DNA of 64,000 nucleotides from NCBI GenBank assembly GCA_001602415.1, contig CP012155.1, positions 1,116,001-1,180,000 of the forward strand. Direction: 5' to 3'. Shown one piece after another: positions 45,587-52,878 of the stretch. The notes below the pieces were generated by a model. It saw only the letters and a list, made by a program, of their open reading frames with translations, had not been told where the DNA came from and did no database searches. The DNA comes from Bacteroidetes bacterium UKL13-3. Its GTDB lineage: Bacteria; Bacteroidota; Bacteroidia; UKL13-3. Position numbers and translations under genes: made by a program. Each line of letters opens with the position of its first letter. Position 1 is the stretch's first letter.

Positions 45587-46273
45587 TTAGTAATAAATAG
45601 TGAACTCATTTACCTCGGGCTCAAGTTTTTTTACATTATTCAGTTCCAAATTTTCAGGACTTTTTCTTAGTTCGTTATTGTAAGCTACTCGTCCTTTTGC
45701 TGCTTTGATTTTGATAGTAAAATTATTGTTCAAAGCAATTTTGTACGGAATTCTAAAATTTTTATAAAATCCGGTTGGAACAGATGATCCGACAAAATAT
45801 TTCTCTTCGTTATTGTAAGGTATTCCTATCATGTAGTATAGAGTATCGTCAGGTCCTAACATGTTTGTTGAAGAAAAGTTAATGATTAATGATACAGAGT
45901 CAGGAATATTATAGGTTCGTTTATAATCTTGATTGATAGGCAATCTATCATCATTAGAAATTCCGCTATAAGGCAAGTCAGAACTCGAGAGCGAAATACC
46001 TGTCATATCATCACCAATGCAGTTGTAAACTATTTTGAAATATCCATTTTCATCAGTACGAGCGTTTCCGGCATCGCGCACATTAGAGCCACCGCTAAAA
46101 AGGCTATTCCCTCTCCCTGCTACCGCTTTTACCAAAATACCTTTACGTGGTTGGCTTTTAGTTCCGTTCCATAGTGTTCCATCTATTGTATAGCTGCCGC
46201 TACAATCTTTTTTGCAGCTACTTATAGTAGCTGCAAAAAAGAAAGGTAGAAAAATTGAAATTAATTTCTTCAA
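45587..46273 (-). CDS. Paralogous lipoprotein 3 of the island (transthyretin-like N-terminus)
   Basis: The 228-residue lipoprotein has a signal peptide ending in FFAATISSC; Cys20 is the lipid-modified residue. The region after it (GSYTIDGTLWNGTKSQPRKG, then KAVAGRGNSLFSGGSNVRD, ARTDENGYFKIVYNC) looks like a carboxypeptidase-regulatory or transthyretin-like beta sandwich. This part is close to identical in all three island lipoproteins; the middle to C-terminal part is divergent and ends in KKLEPEVNEFTIYY. The function is unknown. The lipobox codons form a perfect 15-bp hairpin (46207-46241). Confidence 0.8.
   Translation of the reverse strand: MKKLISIFLPFFFAATISSCKKDCSGSYTIDGTLWNGTKSQPRKGILVKAVAGRGNSLFSGGSNVRDAGNARTDENGYFKIVYNCIGDDMTGISLSSSDLPYSGISNDDRLPINQDYKRTYNIPDSVSLIINFSSTNMLGPDDTLYYMIGIPYNNEEKYFVGSSVPTGFYKNFRIPYKIALNNNFTIKIKAAKGRVAYNNELRKSPENLELNNVKKLEPEVNEFTIYY
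46207..46241. repeat. Perfect 15-bp hairpin across the lipobox codons of lipoprotein 3
   Basis: Bases 46207-46221 (CTTTTTTGCAGCTAC) pair exactly with 46227-46241 around a 5-base loop. It lies at the same codon position as the hairpins in the two paralogs, but differs from them at four stem positions on each arm, all compensated. Confidence 0.9.
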
Positions 46274-46280
46274 AAAGTCT

Positions 46281-46967
46281 TTAATAGTTAATAGTTATAT
46301 CGTTTACCTCAGGTTCTAATTTTATTATATTATTAATCATAGATCCACCAACAGGTATAAGAAGGTTTGCTTTATAATTAGCATACCCAATTCCACTATT
46401 ATAACCAATAGTATATTTCATAGAAATAGCATCTTGATATCTTATACGAAAGCGTTTATAAAACCCGTTTGGTTGAATATCTTTTGTAAAAATTAAACGT
46501 TGGGTATTATCAGGAATTGCTATCAATACGTAAAGCGTATCAGAATTGCTAAGACCATTTATTGTTGAAAAATTAATATTTAAACTTACAGAGTCAGGAA
46601 TATTATAGGTTCGTTTATAATCTTGATTGATAGGCAATCTATCATCATTAGAAATTCCGCTATAAGGCAAGTCAGAACTCGAGAGTGAAATACCTGTCAT
46701 ATCATTGCCAATGCAGTTGTAGGTAATTTTAAAATAACCATTTTCATCCGTTCGGGCATTGCCAACATCTTGCACATTAGAGCCACCGCTAAAAAGGCTA
46801 TTCCCTTTACCTGCTACTGCTTTTACCAAAATACCTCTACGTGGTTGGTTTTTAGTTCCGTTCCATAATGTACCTTCAATGGTGTAGGAGCCATTGCAAT
46901 CTTTCTTACAATTACTGAGTGTAATTGTAAGAAAGAAAATGAGGAAGAATTTTAAAATGGTTTTCAT
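46281..46967 (-). CDS. Paralogous lipoprotein 2 of the island
   Basis: The 228-residue lipoprotein has signal peptide ILKFFLIFFLTITLSNC; Cys20 is the lipid-modified residue. The beta-sandwich N-terminal region is nearly the same as in its neighbours (DGNARTDENGYFKI-type core, then SSSDLPYSGISNDDRLPI). The variable part reads DTLYVLIAIPDNTQRLIF and ends in IIKLEPEVNDITINY. The function is unknown. It ends 7 bases before lipoprotein 3. A 38-codon T9SS remnant ends immediately before its ATG. Confidence 0.8.
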   Translation of the reverse strand: MKTILKFFLIFFLTITLSNCKKDCNGSYTIEGTLWNGTKNQPRRGILVKAVAGKGNSLFSGGSNVQDVGNARTDENGYFKITYNCIGNDMTGISLSSSDLPYSGISNDDRLPINQDYKRTYNIPDSVSLNINFSTINGLSNSDTLYVLIAIPDNTQRLIFTKDIQPNGFYKRFRIRYQDAISMKYTIGYNSGIGYANYKANLLIPVGGSMINNIIKLEPEVNDITINY

Positions 46968-47045
46968 GCTAAGGTTGTATTAAAATTTTAGAGATATAAT
47001 GGTTATTATTACATTGCACATGCACCACATAAATACCAGCATCAA
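46891..47045. repeat. Direct repeat, copy A (155 bp)
   Basis: This covers the first codons of lipoprotein 2 and the T9SS domain remnant before it. By eye it matches 47721-47872 base for base, except for one extra 3-base unit (ATT). A recent tandem duplication explains it. Confidence 0.9.
46901..46935. repeat. Perfect 15-bp hairpin across the lipobox codons of lipoprotein 2
   Basis: Bases 46901-46915 (CTTTCTTACAATTAC) pair exactly with 46921-46935 around a 5-base loop (TGAGT). Confidence 0.9.
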
Positions 47046-47085
47046 GCCCATACTCATTGGCTTGAATGCGCAGGGTAATAAACAT
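46969..47085 (-). pseudogene. Remnant of a T9SS type A C-terminal domain (38 codons)
   Basis: The frame from ATG 47085 to TAG 46969 reads ITLRIQANEYGLDAGIYVV, then HVQCNNNHYISKILIQP. The G-I-Y-V-V-x-V...ISKILIQ end is typical of the T9SS type A sorting domain, but no signal peptide or cargo body precedes it. It sits between lipoproteins 1 and 2 with one base on each side. It is probably a duplicated tail of the gene whose other remnant lies at 47799. Confidence 0.75.
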
Positions 47086-47086
47086 A

Positions 47087-47797
47087 TCAGTAATAAACGA
47101 TTACTTCATTTACCTCAGGTTCCATTTTTGTTAATAAAATGGAAAATTCCGGGTTGTTTTTTATCACATTTAAATAACTGCTGTAGCCCCTAGCACTTCT
47201 AAAAAATAGCTTATTATCAATAGGGTACCCTTGATCTTTATATTTAATACGAAGTATTTTAAACAAACCGTCAGTGACTGGGCTGTTTTTATAAATCCGA
47301 TAAAATTTATAATCAAAACTTTTGCTATCAAAGTATTCAGTTGCACCTGGTATTCTTAAATAGGCGGTGTCTTGTTCACTCATTAAGGATCTATTTTTTA
47401 TATATATATATATGGTTATTGAATCAGGAATATTATAGGTTTGTTTATAATCTTGATTAATTGGCAATCTATCATTATTTGAAATGCCGCTATAAGACAA
47501 ATCAGGACTTGAAAGCGAAATACCCGTCATATCATCGCCAATGCAGTTATAGCTTATTTTGAAATAGCCGTTTTCATCGGTACGTGCATTTCCAACATCC
47601 CGCACATTGGAACCTCCGCTAAATAAACTGTTTCCTTTTCCCGCAACGGCCTTTACCAGAATTCCGGTGCGGGGTTTGCCTTTGGTGCCATTCCAGATAG
47701 TGCCTTCGATGGTATAAGAGCCATTGCAATCTTTCTTACAATTACTGAGTGTAATTGTAAGAAAGAAAATGAGGAAGAATTTTAAAATGGTTTTCAT
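47087..47797 (-). CDS. Paralogous lipoprotein 1 of the island
   Basis: The 236-residue lipoprotein has a signal peptide and lipobox identical to lipoprotein 2 (TITLSNC). The conserved beta-sandwich region shows only a few changes (SSPDLSYSGISNNDRLPI). The divergent part includes EQDTAYLRIPGATEYFDSK and ends in LTKMEPEVNEVIVYY. It is nearest to the chimeric T9SS remnant. All three paralogs keep the same first 110 residues and the same last ten, with a changed middle. The function is unknown; surface display or periplasmic binding is a guess. Confidence 0.8.
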   Translation of the reverse strand: MKTILKFFLIFFLTITLSNCKKDCNGSYTIEGTIWNGTKGKPRTGILVKAVAGKGNSLFSGGSNVRDVGNARTDENGYFKISYNCIGDDMTGISLSSPDLSYSGISNNDRLPINQDYKQTYNIPDSITIYIYIKNRSLMSEQDTAYLRIPGATEYFDSKSFDYKFYRIYKNSPVTDGLFKILRIKYKDQGYPIDNKLFFRSARGYSSYLNVIKNNPEFSILLTKMEPEVNEVIVYY

Positions 47798-47872
47798 GCT
47801 AAGGTTGTATTAAAATTTTAGAGATATAATGGTTATTACATTGCACATGCACCACATAAATACCAGCATCAA
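47721..47872. repeat. Direct repeat, copy B (152 bp)
   Basis: This matches copy A at 46891-47045 except for one missing ATT. It spans the start of lipoprotein 1 and the T9SS tail of the chimeric remnant. Similarity to copy A stops abruptly near 47872, marking a recombination junction. Confidence 0.9.
47731..47765. repeat. Perfect 15-bp hairpin across the lipobox codons of lipoprotein 1
   Basis: Bases 47731-47745 and 47751-47765 are exact complements around TGAGT, identical to the hairpin of lipoprotein 2. Confidence 0.9.
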
Positions 47873-48325
47873 TACTTTATTATCATCCCAATCAAAATAC
47901 TGACCCTGTATATCAAAAGCATCATCTCTAAACTCATAATAACTAAAGTCCATAATAGCTAAAGGTACTTTTCTTTCACTACTATATATGTCATCGGCTA
48001 TGTTTTTTACACTGCGTGTAGTAGGTAAAAATCCTTTAGTATATGAGCGGTTATAAAACTCAAAATGATGACTATACCAATCAAAAGATGGCTTAACGGA
48101 GGTTACTCCTAAATTGGTTTGATAATCATTTGTAACCTCTACACTCATGTCGTACAAGAAATTCGAATAGCAAGGGTAATACTGATTATAAGGTTTTTGA
48201 AGTCCTGAATATAATTGATGAAGTTCATCATTCATATCAGGTACGGTAGTGCTTTGCGCAATAGTATGCGAAGCCTGAAATGCTAAAATGATACATATTA
48301 ACATTCGTATTAATAGAGCTCTCAT
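47799..48325 (-). pseudogene. Chimeric remnant: N-terminus of a secreted protein joined out of frame to a T9SS tail
   Basis: A 171-codon frame from ATG 48325 begins with a signal peptide (MLICIILAFQASHTIAQ) and about 130 residues of an exported protein (YDMSVEVTNDYQTNLGVTS and later DIYSSERKVPLAIMDFSYY). After DWDDNKV, at about 47872, it enters the direct-repeat sequence in the wrong frame and ends at 47810 with a nonsense tail. In the other frame the same bases code DAGIYVVHVQCNNHYISKIL, then IQP and a TAG at 47799. The body of the protein, normally much longer, appears deleted. Confidence 0.75.
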
Positions 48326-48336
48326 GGTATCTCTAT

Positions 48337-48828
48337 TTATTTAGTGGATACAATTTTTTTGAGCTCATCTATTTCTTTCTGCTGCCGTATGATGTATAAA
48401 GTAAGTTCTTCTACTTTTTCAAGTAAAAGCCGCTGAGTATCACCCACCGGTAGTTGTTTCTCTTTTACTTGTGCAGCCGTAGGTATATTAGGTAAATGTT
48501 TGTTTTTACGAATAAAGAGATCAAGCTCATTTAAGGGTAATAGTTTATATGCATCATCAAATACATAATCAGCCCAACCGTCATTGTTTACATAAATTTC
48601 TCGGACTCGCATCCACCCATCTACCGAAAATCGAAATTGATTAGAAACTCCAGGTGTTTTAACCCAAACTTGCCCAAATGTATCAATTGAGAAAAAAGTA
48701 ATGTTGTTTCTTCTAATTTGATAAGGGGCCAAATTGTTTGTTAAAGTTGTCCATTGCGCTGATGCTTCATTAAAAGCAATAAGCGTTAATACTCCCAATA
48801 GAAGTGTTTTTGTGTTGATTAATCTCAT
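48337..48828 (-). CDS. Exported surface protein with tail-fibre-like C-terminal domain
   Basis: The 163-residue protein has a signal peptide (TLLLGVLTLIAFNEASAQ). Its core contains VREIYVNNDGWADYVFDD, YKLLPLNELDLFIRKNKHLP and IPTAAQVKEKQLP, and it ends in a coiled coil (LLLEKVEELTLYIIRQQKE). This WADYVF...KNKHLPxIP...VEELTLY arrangement is a common Bacteroidota surface module, often at the end of fibre-like or cell-wall-surface proteins. The function is unknown. It is the first gene of the island, 11 bases before the chimeric remnant, and a TAAATTCG box upstream may be its -7 element. Confidence 0.8.
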   Translation of the reverse strand: MRLINTKTLLLGVLTLIAFNEASAQWTTLTNNLAPYQIRRNNITFFSIDTFGQVWVKTPGVSNQFRFSVDGWMRVREIYVNNDGWADYVFDDAYKLLPLNELDLFIRKNKHLPNIPTAAQVKEKQLPVGDTQRLLLEKVEELTLYIIRQQKEIDELKKIVSTK

Positions 48829-49037
48829 AAGGTTTTTTATTAATGTTAATCGAATTTAGTATTAAATGCAGAATAAAAAAATAAATTACCAATTTTAAAA
48901 ATAGATATCTAACTGTGACGTGCTTTTGCGATAGAGAAATTAATATGCAAGAAGTATCAAAGAAAAATAAGTGAAGAATAATCCTTGAGTATGATAATAA
49001 TCTATACTAAATTGTAGAATAGAACAGGACGATTTTA

Positions 49038-49940
49038 TTAAAGTTTATCTAATAAATAAGCAATTTGCACAAGAGGTAAATATAAAAACGATGCAAACAT
49101 CAATCGTTTGGCTTCTTTGTTATCACAAGTAATATACAATCTAAAAGCAAAGTACGACATTACTGCACCGGCAAGCATGGCAATAATACCTGAGGTTAAA
49201 CCCGTAAAACCTTCTTGTGTTGGCAAAAATCCAACAGGAATAAGCAATAAAGCAAAGGCTAAATTTTGCAAGGCTGTTTTTTTATCTTTTCCGTAAGAAG
49301 GCAACATTTTAAATCCTGCTCTCTTATAATCTTCATCCAATATCCAAGCAATGCTCCAAAAATGCGGAAACTGCCAAATGAATTGAACGCCAAACAATAC
49401 CAAAGCTTCGGTTGTAATGTGTCCGCTAAAGGCTGTCCAACCGATCAATACAGGCAATGCACCCGGAAAGGCACCCACAAATACCGAAAGTGGAGAGATG
49501 CGTTTTAAAGGAGTGTAAATAAATGCGTATGAAATCAACGAGGCCAATGCCAGCATACTGGTTAATTGGTTTAAGTAAATACTCATGATAACCACTCCGA
49601 TGATTCCCATTACAGAACTGGCAATAGCTGCTTCGGTGATGCTCATCCTATTGGTTGCAACAGGGCGGTTAGCAGTCCGTATCATCAAGATGTCGTAGTT
49701 TTTTTCGATAATCTGATTTAATCCATTGGAGGCGGCAACTACCAAAAAACCTCCAATACTCAGTATGGTGAGATCTAACCAATTGATAGCTCCTTTGGCA
49801 GCAGTCATGTATGTTATTGCAGCAGAAAATACCACCAAAAGAGTCAAACGTATTTTGACTAATTGTTGATAATCTTGCACTTTCTGCTTCAAGGCAGAAA
49901 CAGCAATGATGTCTTCATTATGTTGAGCTACTGTTTTCAA
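49038..49940 (-). CDS. ctaB: Protoheme IX farnesyltransferase (heme O synthase)
   Basis: This polytopic membrane enzyme of 300 residues adds farnesyl to heme b to make heme O. The UbiA-type motifs are visible: NGLNQIIEKNYDILMIRTANRP (NxxxxxxYD, split here by motif) and the second Asp motif in ILDEDYKRAGFKMLP. RPVATNRMS is typical of CtaB/CyoE. It follows heme A synthase by six bases. The oxidase series is interrupted by the island just after this gene. Confidence 0.96.
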   Translation of the reverse strand: MKTVAQHNEDIIAVSALKQKVQDYQQLVKIRLTLLVVFSAAITYMTAAKGAINWLDLTILSIGGFLVVAASNGLNQIIEKNYDILMIRTANRPVATNRMSITEAAIASSVMGIIGVVIMSIYLNQLTSMLALASLISYAFIYTPLKRISPLSVFVGAFPGALPVLIGWTAFSGHITTEALVLFGVQFIWQFPHFWSIAWILDEDYKRAGFKMLPSYGKDKKTALQNLAFALLLIPVGFLPTQEGFTGLTSGIIAMLAGAVMSYFAFRLYITCDNKEAKRLMFASFLYLPLVQIAYLLDKL

Positions 49941-49946
49941 TGTATC

Positions 49947-50930
49947 TTACTTTGCTGCTTGTTGGGCAGGCTTTGTTTTCGAGAAAATCAAAATCGTTAT
50001 AAATAATTGGACACCTACAATGAGGCTTCCAATAAACAAATGGGCACTTTGAATATGACGGGGAAATCCCCAGTTATCCAAAACCTTACCACTTGCAATT
50101 TGTACACTTATTAAAAGAATGAGCGCTAAAGCTGATTTGTAAATAATGGAATGGCGTTCAAAAGCATTTCTGGATTTAAGGATCAAGGCAATTGTTATGA
50201 TTAAGTTGGCGATAGAGGCGCTCCTATGGAAAACAAACCAACTACCTAGTTTACTTACCCAGTATTGGCGATTTTGCTCTCCCATTTCTTTTGCTAATTG
50301 ATCAATGTTTTCACGAACTTGCGTACCGCTAACTGTTTGAATAAGCGATAGGCATAAAATAGCAAACATTAACCCTTTAAACGAACTATCATTATTGAGT
50401 TGTAAAATAACAAAATTCTGTGAACGAGTAATTGTATAAATAAGAAGGCCCACTATAACCAGAGCAATGAGCATATGTATCGTAACCATCCAGTGAGCAA
50501 GGTTACTATCAACTACTTGCGCACCAATCCATCCTTGAAATCCAACCAATATGAAGGCTAAAAAACTTAGCCAAAATACTGTTTTATCTTTCTTTAAATA
50601 AGGTACTGCAAAGAACACTGTGAGAAAAATAAAGAAGCCTGTCAATACACCAATTAGTCTGTTTATATACTCTGTCCAAGTTTTATAAACATCAAAATCG
50701 GCAACTTCGTGAGCGGCTGTTTTAAATTGCTCTTTATAATTAGGAGGAAGCTGGCTAATATCCGAAGGTGGAACCCACTGTCCGAAACACTTAGGCCAGT
50801 CGGGGCAACCCATTCCTGAACCTGTACTTCTAACCAATCCTCCCACAAAAATCAGAAAGAAAACGGAGGCAATGGTCAAAATACCAAATCGTCTAAATCT
50901 TCTTTCTGATGTTGTGCTGAGTTCGTTCAT
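49947..50930 (-). CDS. ctaA: Heme A synthase (COX15/CtaA)
   Basis: The 327-residue protein with eight membrane helices oxidises heme O to heme A. GGLVRSTGSGMGCPDWPKCFG is the family N-terminal signature, split here by a Cys-containing loop. Conserved His residues occur in AHWMVTIHMLIALV, VFHRSASIANL and IQSAHLFIG. The length is normal. It lies between ctaD and ctaB, as expected for an aa3-type oxidase using heme A. Confidence 0.95.
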   Translation of the reverse strand: MNELSTTSERRFRRFGILTIASVFFLIFVGGLVRSTGSGMGCPDWPKCFGQWVPPSDISQLPPNYKEQFKTAAHEVADFDVYKTWTEYINRLIGVLTGFFIFLTVFFAVPYLKKDKTVFWLSFLAFILVGFQGWIGAQVVDSNLAHWMVTIHMLIALVIVGLLIYTITRSQNFVILQLNNDSSFKGLMFAILCLSLIQTVSGTQVRENIDQLAKEMGEQNRQYWVSKLGSWFVFHRSASIANLIITIALILKSRNAFERHSIIYKSALALILLISVQIASGKVLDNWGFPRHIQSAHLFIGSLIVGVQLFITILIFSKTKPAQQAAK

Positions 50931-50933
50931 TTA

Positions 50934-52838
50934 TTAGTTAGCGAAACCTAACCATTTTTTTACTACAGAAAATAAAACACTATCTTTTTCTGTAACAGGA
51001 GACACTGGTGTTTTAGCGGGCTCAAATTTGGTCGGATTAGGTTCAGCCTGTTCATCTACTTGTCCGGGATCAGGTACATTTTGAGGAATAAAGTCTTGTT
51101 CTGCACCTGGTTTACTGTAGTCGTATGCCCAACGGTAAACAGTTGGTAATTCGCCAGGCCAGTTTCCATGAATATGCTCAACTGGGGCAGTCCACTCAAG
51201 GGTATTTGATTCCCAAGGATTTTGCTCAGTACGTTTACCGTTGCGTATACTGCTGAAGAAGTTCCACAAGAAAATCAACTGAGCGGCACCACCCAATAAA
51301 GCTGCAATGGTAATGAATTGGTTCATGTCAATGAAAACGTTGAATTGATCGTATGCAGAGTTAGCATAGTATCTACGAGGTACACCGGCTAATCCTAAGA
51401 AGTGCATCGGGAAGAATACGCAGTATGCAGAGATAATAGTTAACCAGAAATGGATTTGTCCCAATGTCTCATTCATTTTACGTTTAAACATTTTAGGATA
51501 CCAATGGTAGATTCCACTCATCATCCCAAATATAGCAGCACTACCCATTACTAAGTGGAAGTGAGCAACAACAAAATAGGTATCGTGTAAGTTAATATCC
51601 AATGCTGCATTTCCTAACCAAATTCCTGTTAAACCACCGGTTATAAAAAATGATACCAATCCAATGGCAAACATCATGGCCGGAGTTAGGCGAAGGTTTC
51701 CTTGCCATAAAGTAGCCAAGTAGTTAAATGTTTTTACAGCCGAAGGAACAGCAATAATCAACGTTCCTAACATAAACACCGAACCTAAGAAAGGATTCAT
51801 ACCTGTAATAAACATGTGGTGGCCCCAAACAATAAAGGATAATACTGCAATTGCTAAGATAGAACCAATCATTGCTCTGTAACCAAAAATTGGTTTACGC
51901 GCATTAGTTGCAATCACTTCAGAAGTTATACCCAATGCAGGCAACAAAATGATGTATACTTCCGGATGGCCTAAAAACCAGAATAAGTGTTGCCATAATA
52001 CTGGAGAACCACCAGTTCTTTCAATACCTCCAGCTAAGTCAGCAGGAATATCGGAGAGGTAGAATGAAGTACCAAAACTACGATCGAAAATCAATAACAA
52101 TGAACCACCTAACAATACAGGGAAAGATAACAAACCCAAAACAGCGGTTAATAAAAATGCCCAAATCGTTAATGGCAAACGAGTCATTTTCATTCCTTTG
52201 GTACGCATATTTAAAATAGTGGTGATGTAGTTAACACCACCTAATAACGCTGAAGCAATAAATAAAACTATTGCTACTAGCCATAAAGTCATCCCTGTAC
52301 CCGAACCTGGTATTGCTTTTGGTAAAGCTGATAGGGGAGGATAAATTGTCCAACCCGCTGATGCCGGTCCACCTTCTACGAATAATGACCATATTAATAC
52401 AACTGATGATAAAAAGAAAAACCAGTATGAAAGCATGTTCATAAAAGGTGATGCCATATCACGTGTACCAACTTGTAATGGAATGAGTAGGTTACTAAAC
52501 GTGCCACTCAATCCTGCCGTTAATACATAAAATACCATGATGGTACCATGAATAGTAATTAAGGCTAAGTAAAAGTTAGGATCTAGCTTACCGTCTTTTC
52601 CCCATTGACCAATTATACTTTCGAGGAAAGGTAATTTCATATCGGGGTATGCAAGTTGCAAACGGAATAGCATAGACATTGCCATACCTAAAGTACCCAT
52701 GATTATACCGGTAATTAGGAACTGCTTGGCAATCATCTTGTGGTCCATGCTGAACACATACTTTGAGATGAATGTTTCTTTGTGATGGCCATGATCGTGT
52801 GAGACATGGTTGTGGTCATCGTGATGTAAGTTACTCAT
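50934..52838 (-). CDS. ctaD: Cytochrome c oxidase subunit I, A1 type
   Basis: This catalytic subunit of 634 residues has 12 membrane helices. Heme and CuB ligands are visible: HGTIMVFYVLTAG (low-spin heme His), GHPEVYIILLPALGITSE with the Tyr-linked His and the A1-type Glu, WGHHMFITGM (CuB His pair) and DTYFVVAHFHLVMG. The N-terminus is His/Asp-rich (LHHDDHNHVSHDHGHHKE) and may bind metal. It lies between coxB and ctaA on the minus strand. Confidence 0.97.
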   Translation of the reverse strand: MSNLHHDDHNHVSHDHGHHKETFISKYVFSMDHKMIAKQFLITGIIMGTLGMAMSMLFRLQLAYPDMKLPFLESIIGQWGKDGKLDPNFYLALITIHGTIMVFYVLTAGLSGTFSNLLIPLQVGTRDMASPFMNMLSYWFFFLSSVVLIWSLFVEGGPASAGWTIYPPLSALPKAIPGSGTGMTLWLVAIVLFIASALLGGVNYITTILNMRTKGMKMTRLPLTIWAFLLTAVLGLLSFPVLLGGSLLLIFDRSFGTSFYLSDIPADLAGGIERTGGSPVLWQHLFWFLGHPEVYIILLPALGITSEVIATNARKPIFGYRAMIGSILAIAVLSFIVWGHHMFITGMNPFLGSVFMLGTLIIAVPSAVKTFNYLATLWQGNLRLTPAMMFAIGLVSFFITGGLTGIWLGNAALDINLHDTYFVVAHFHLVMGSAAIFGMMSGIYHWYPKMFKRKMNETLGQIHFWLTIISAYCVFFPMHFLGLAGVPRRYYANSAYDQFNVFIDMNQFITIAALLGGAAQLIFLWNFFSSIRNGKRTEQNPWESNTLEWTAPVEHIHGNWPGELPTVYRWAYDYSKPGAEQDFIPQNVPDPGQVDEQAEPNPTKFEPAKTPVSPVTEKDSVLFSVVKKWLGFAN

Positions 52839-52878
52839 ATATGCTTTTGTTGCTTTCTTTTCTTAATAATTAAAAGGA

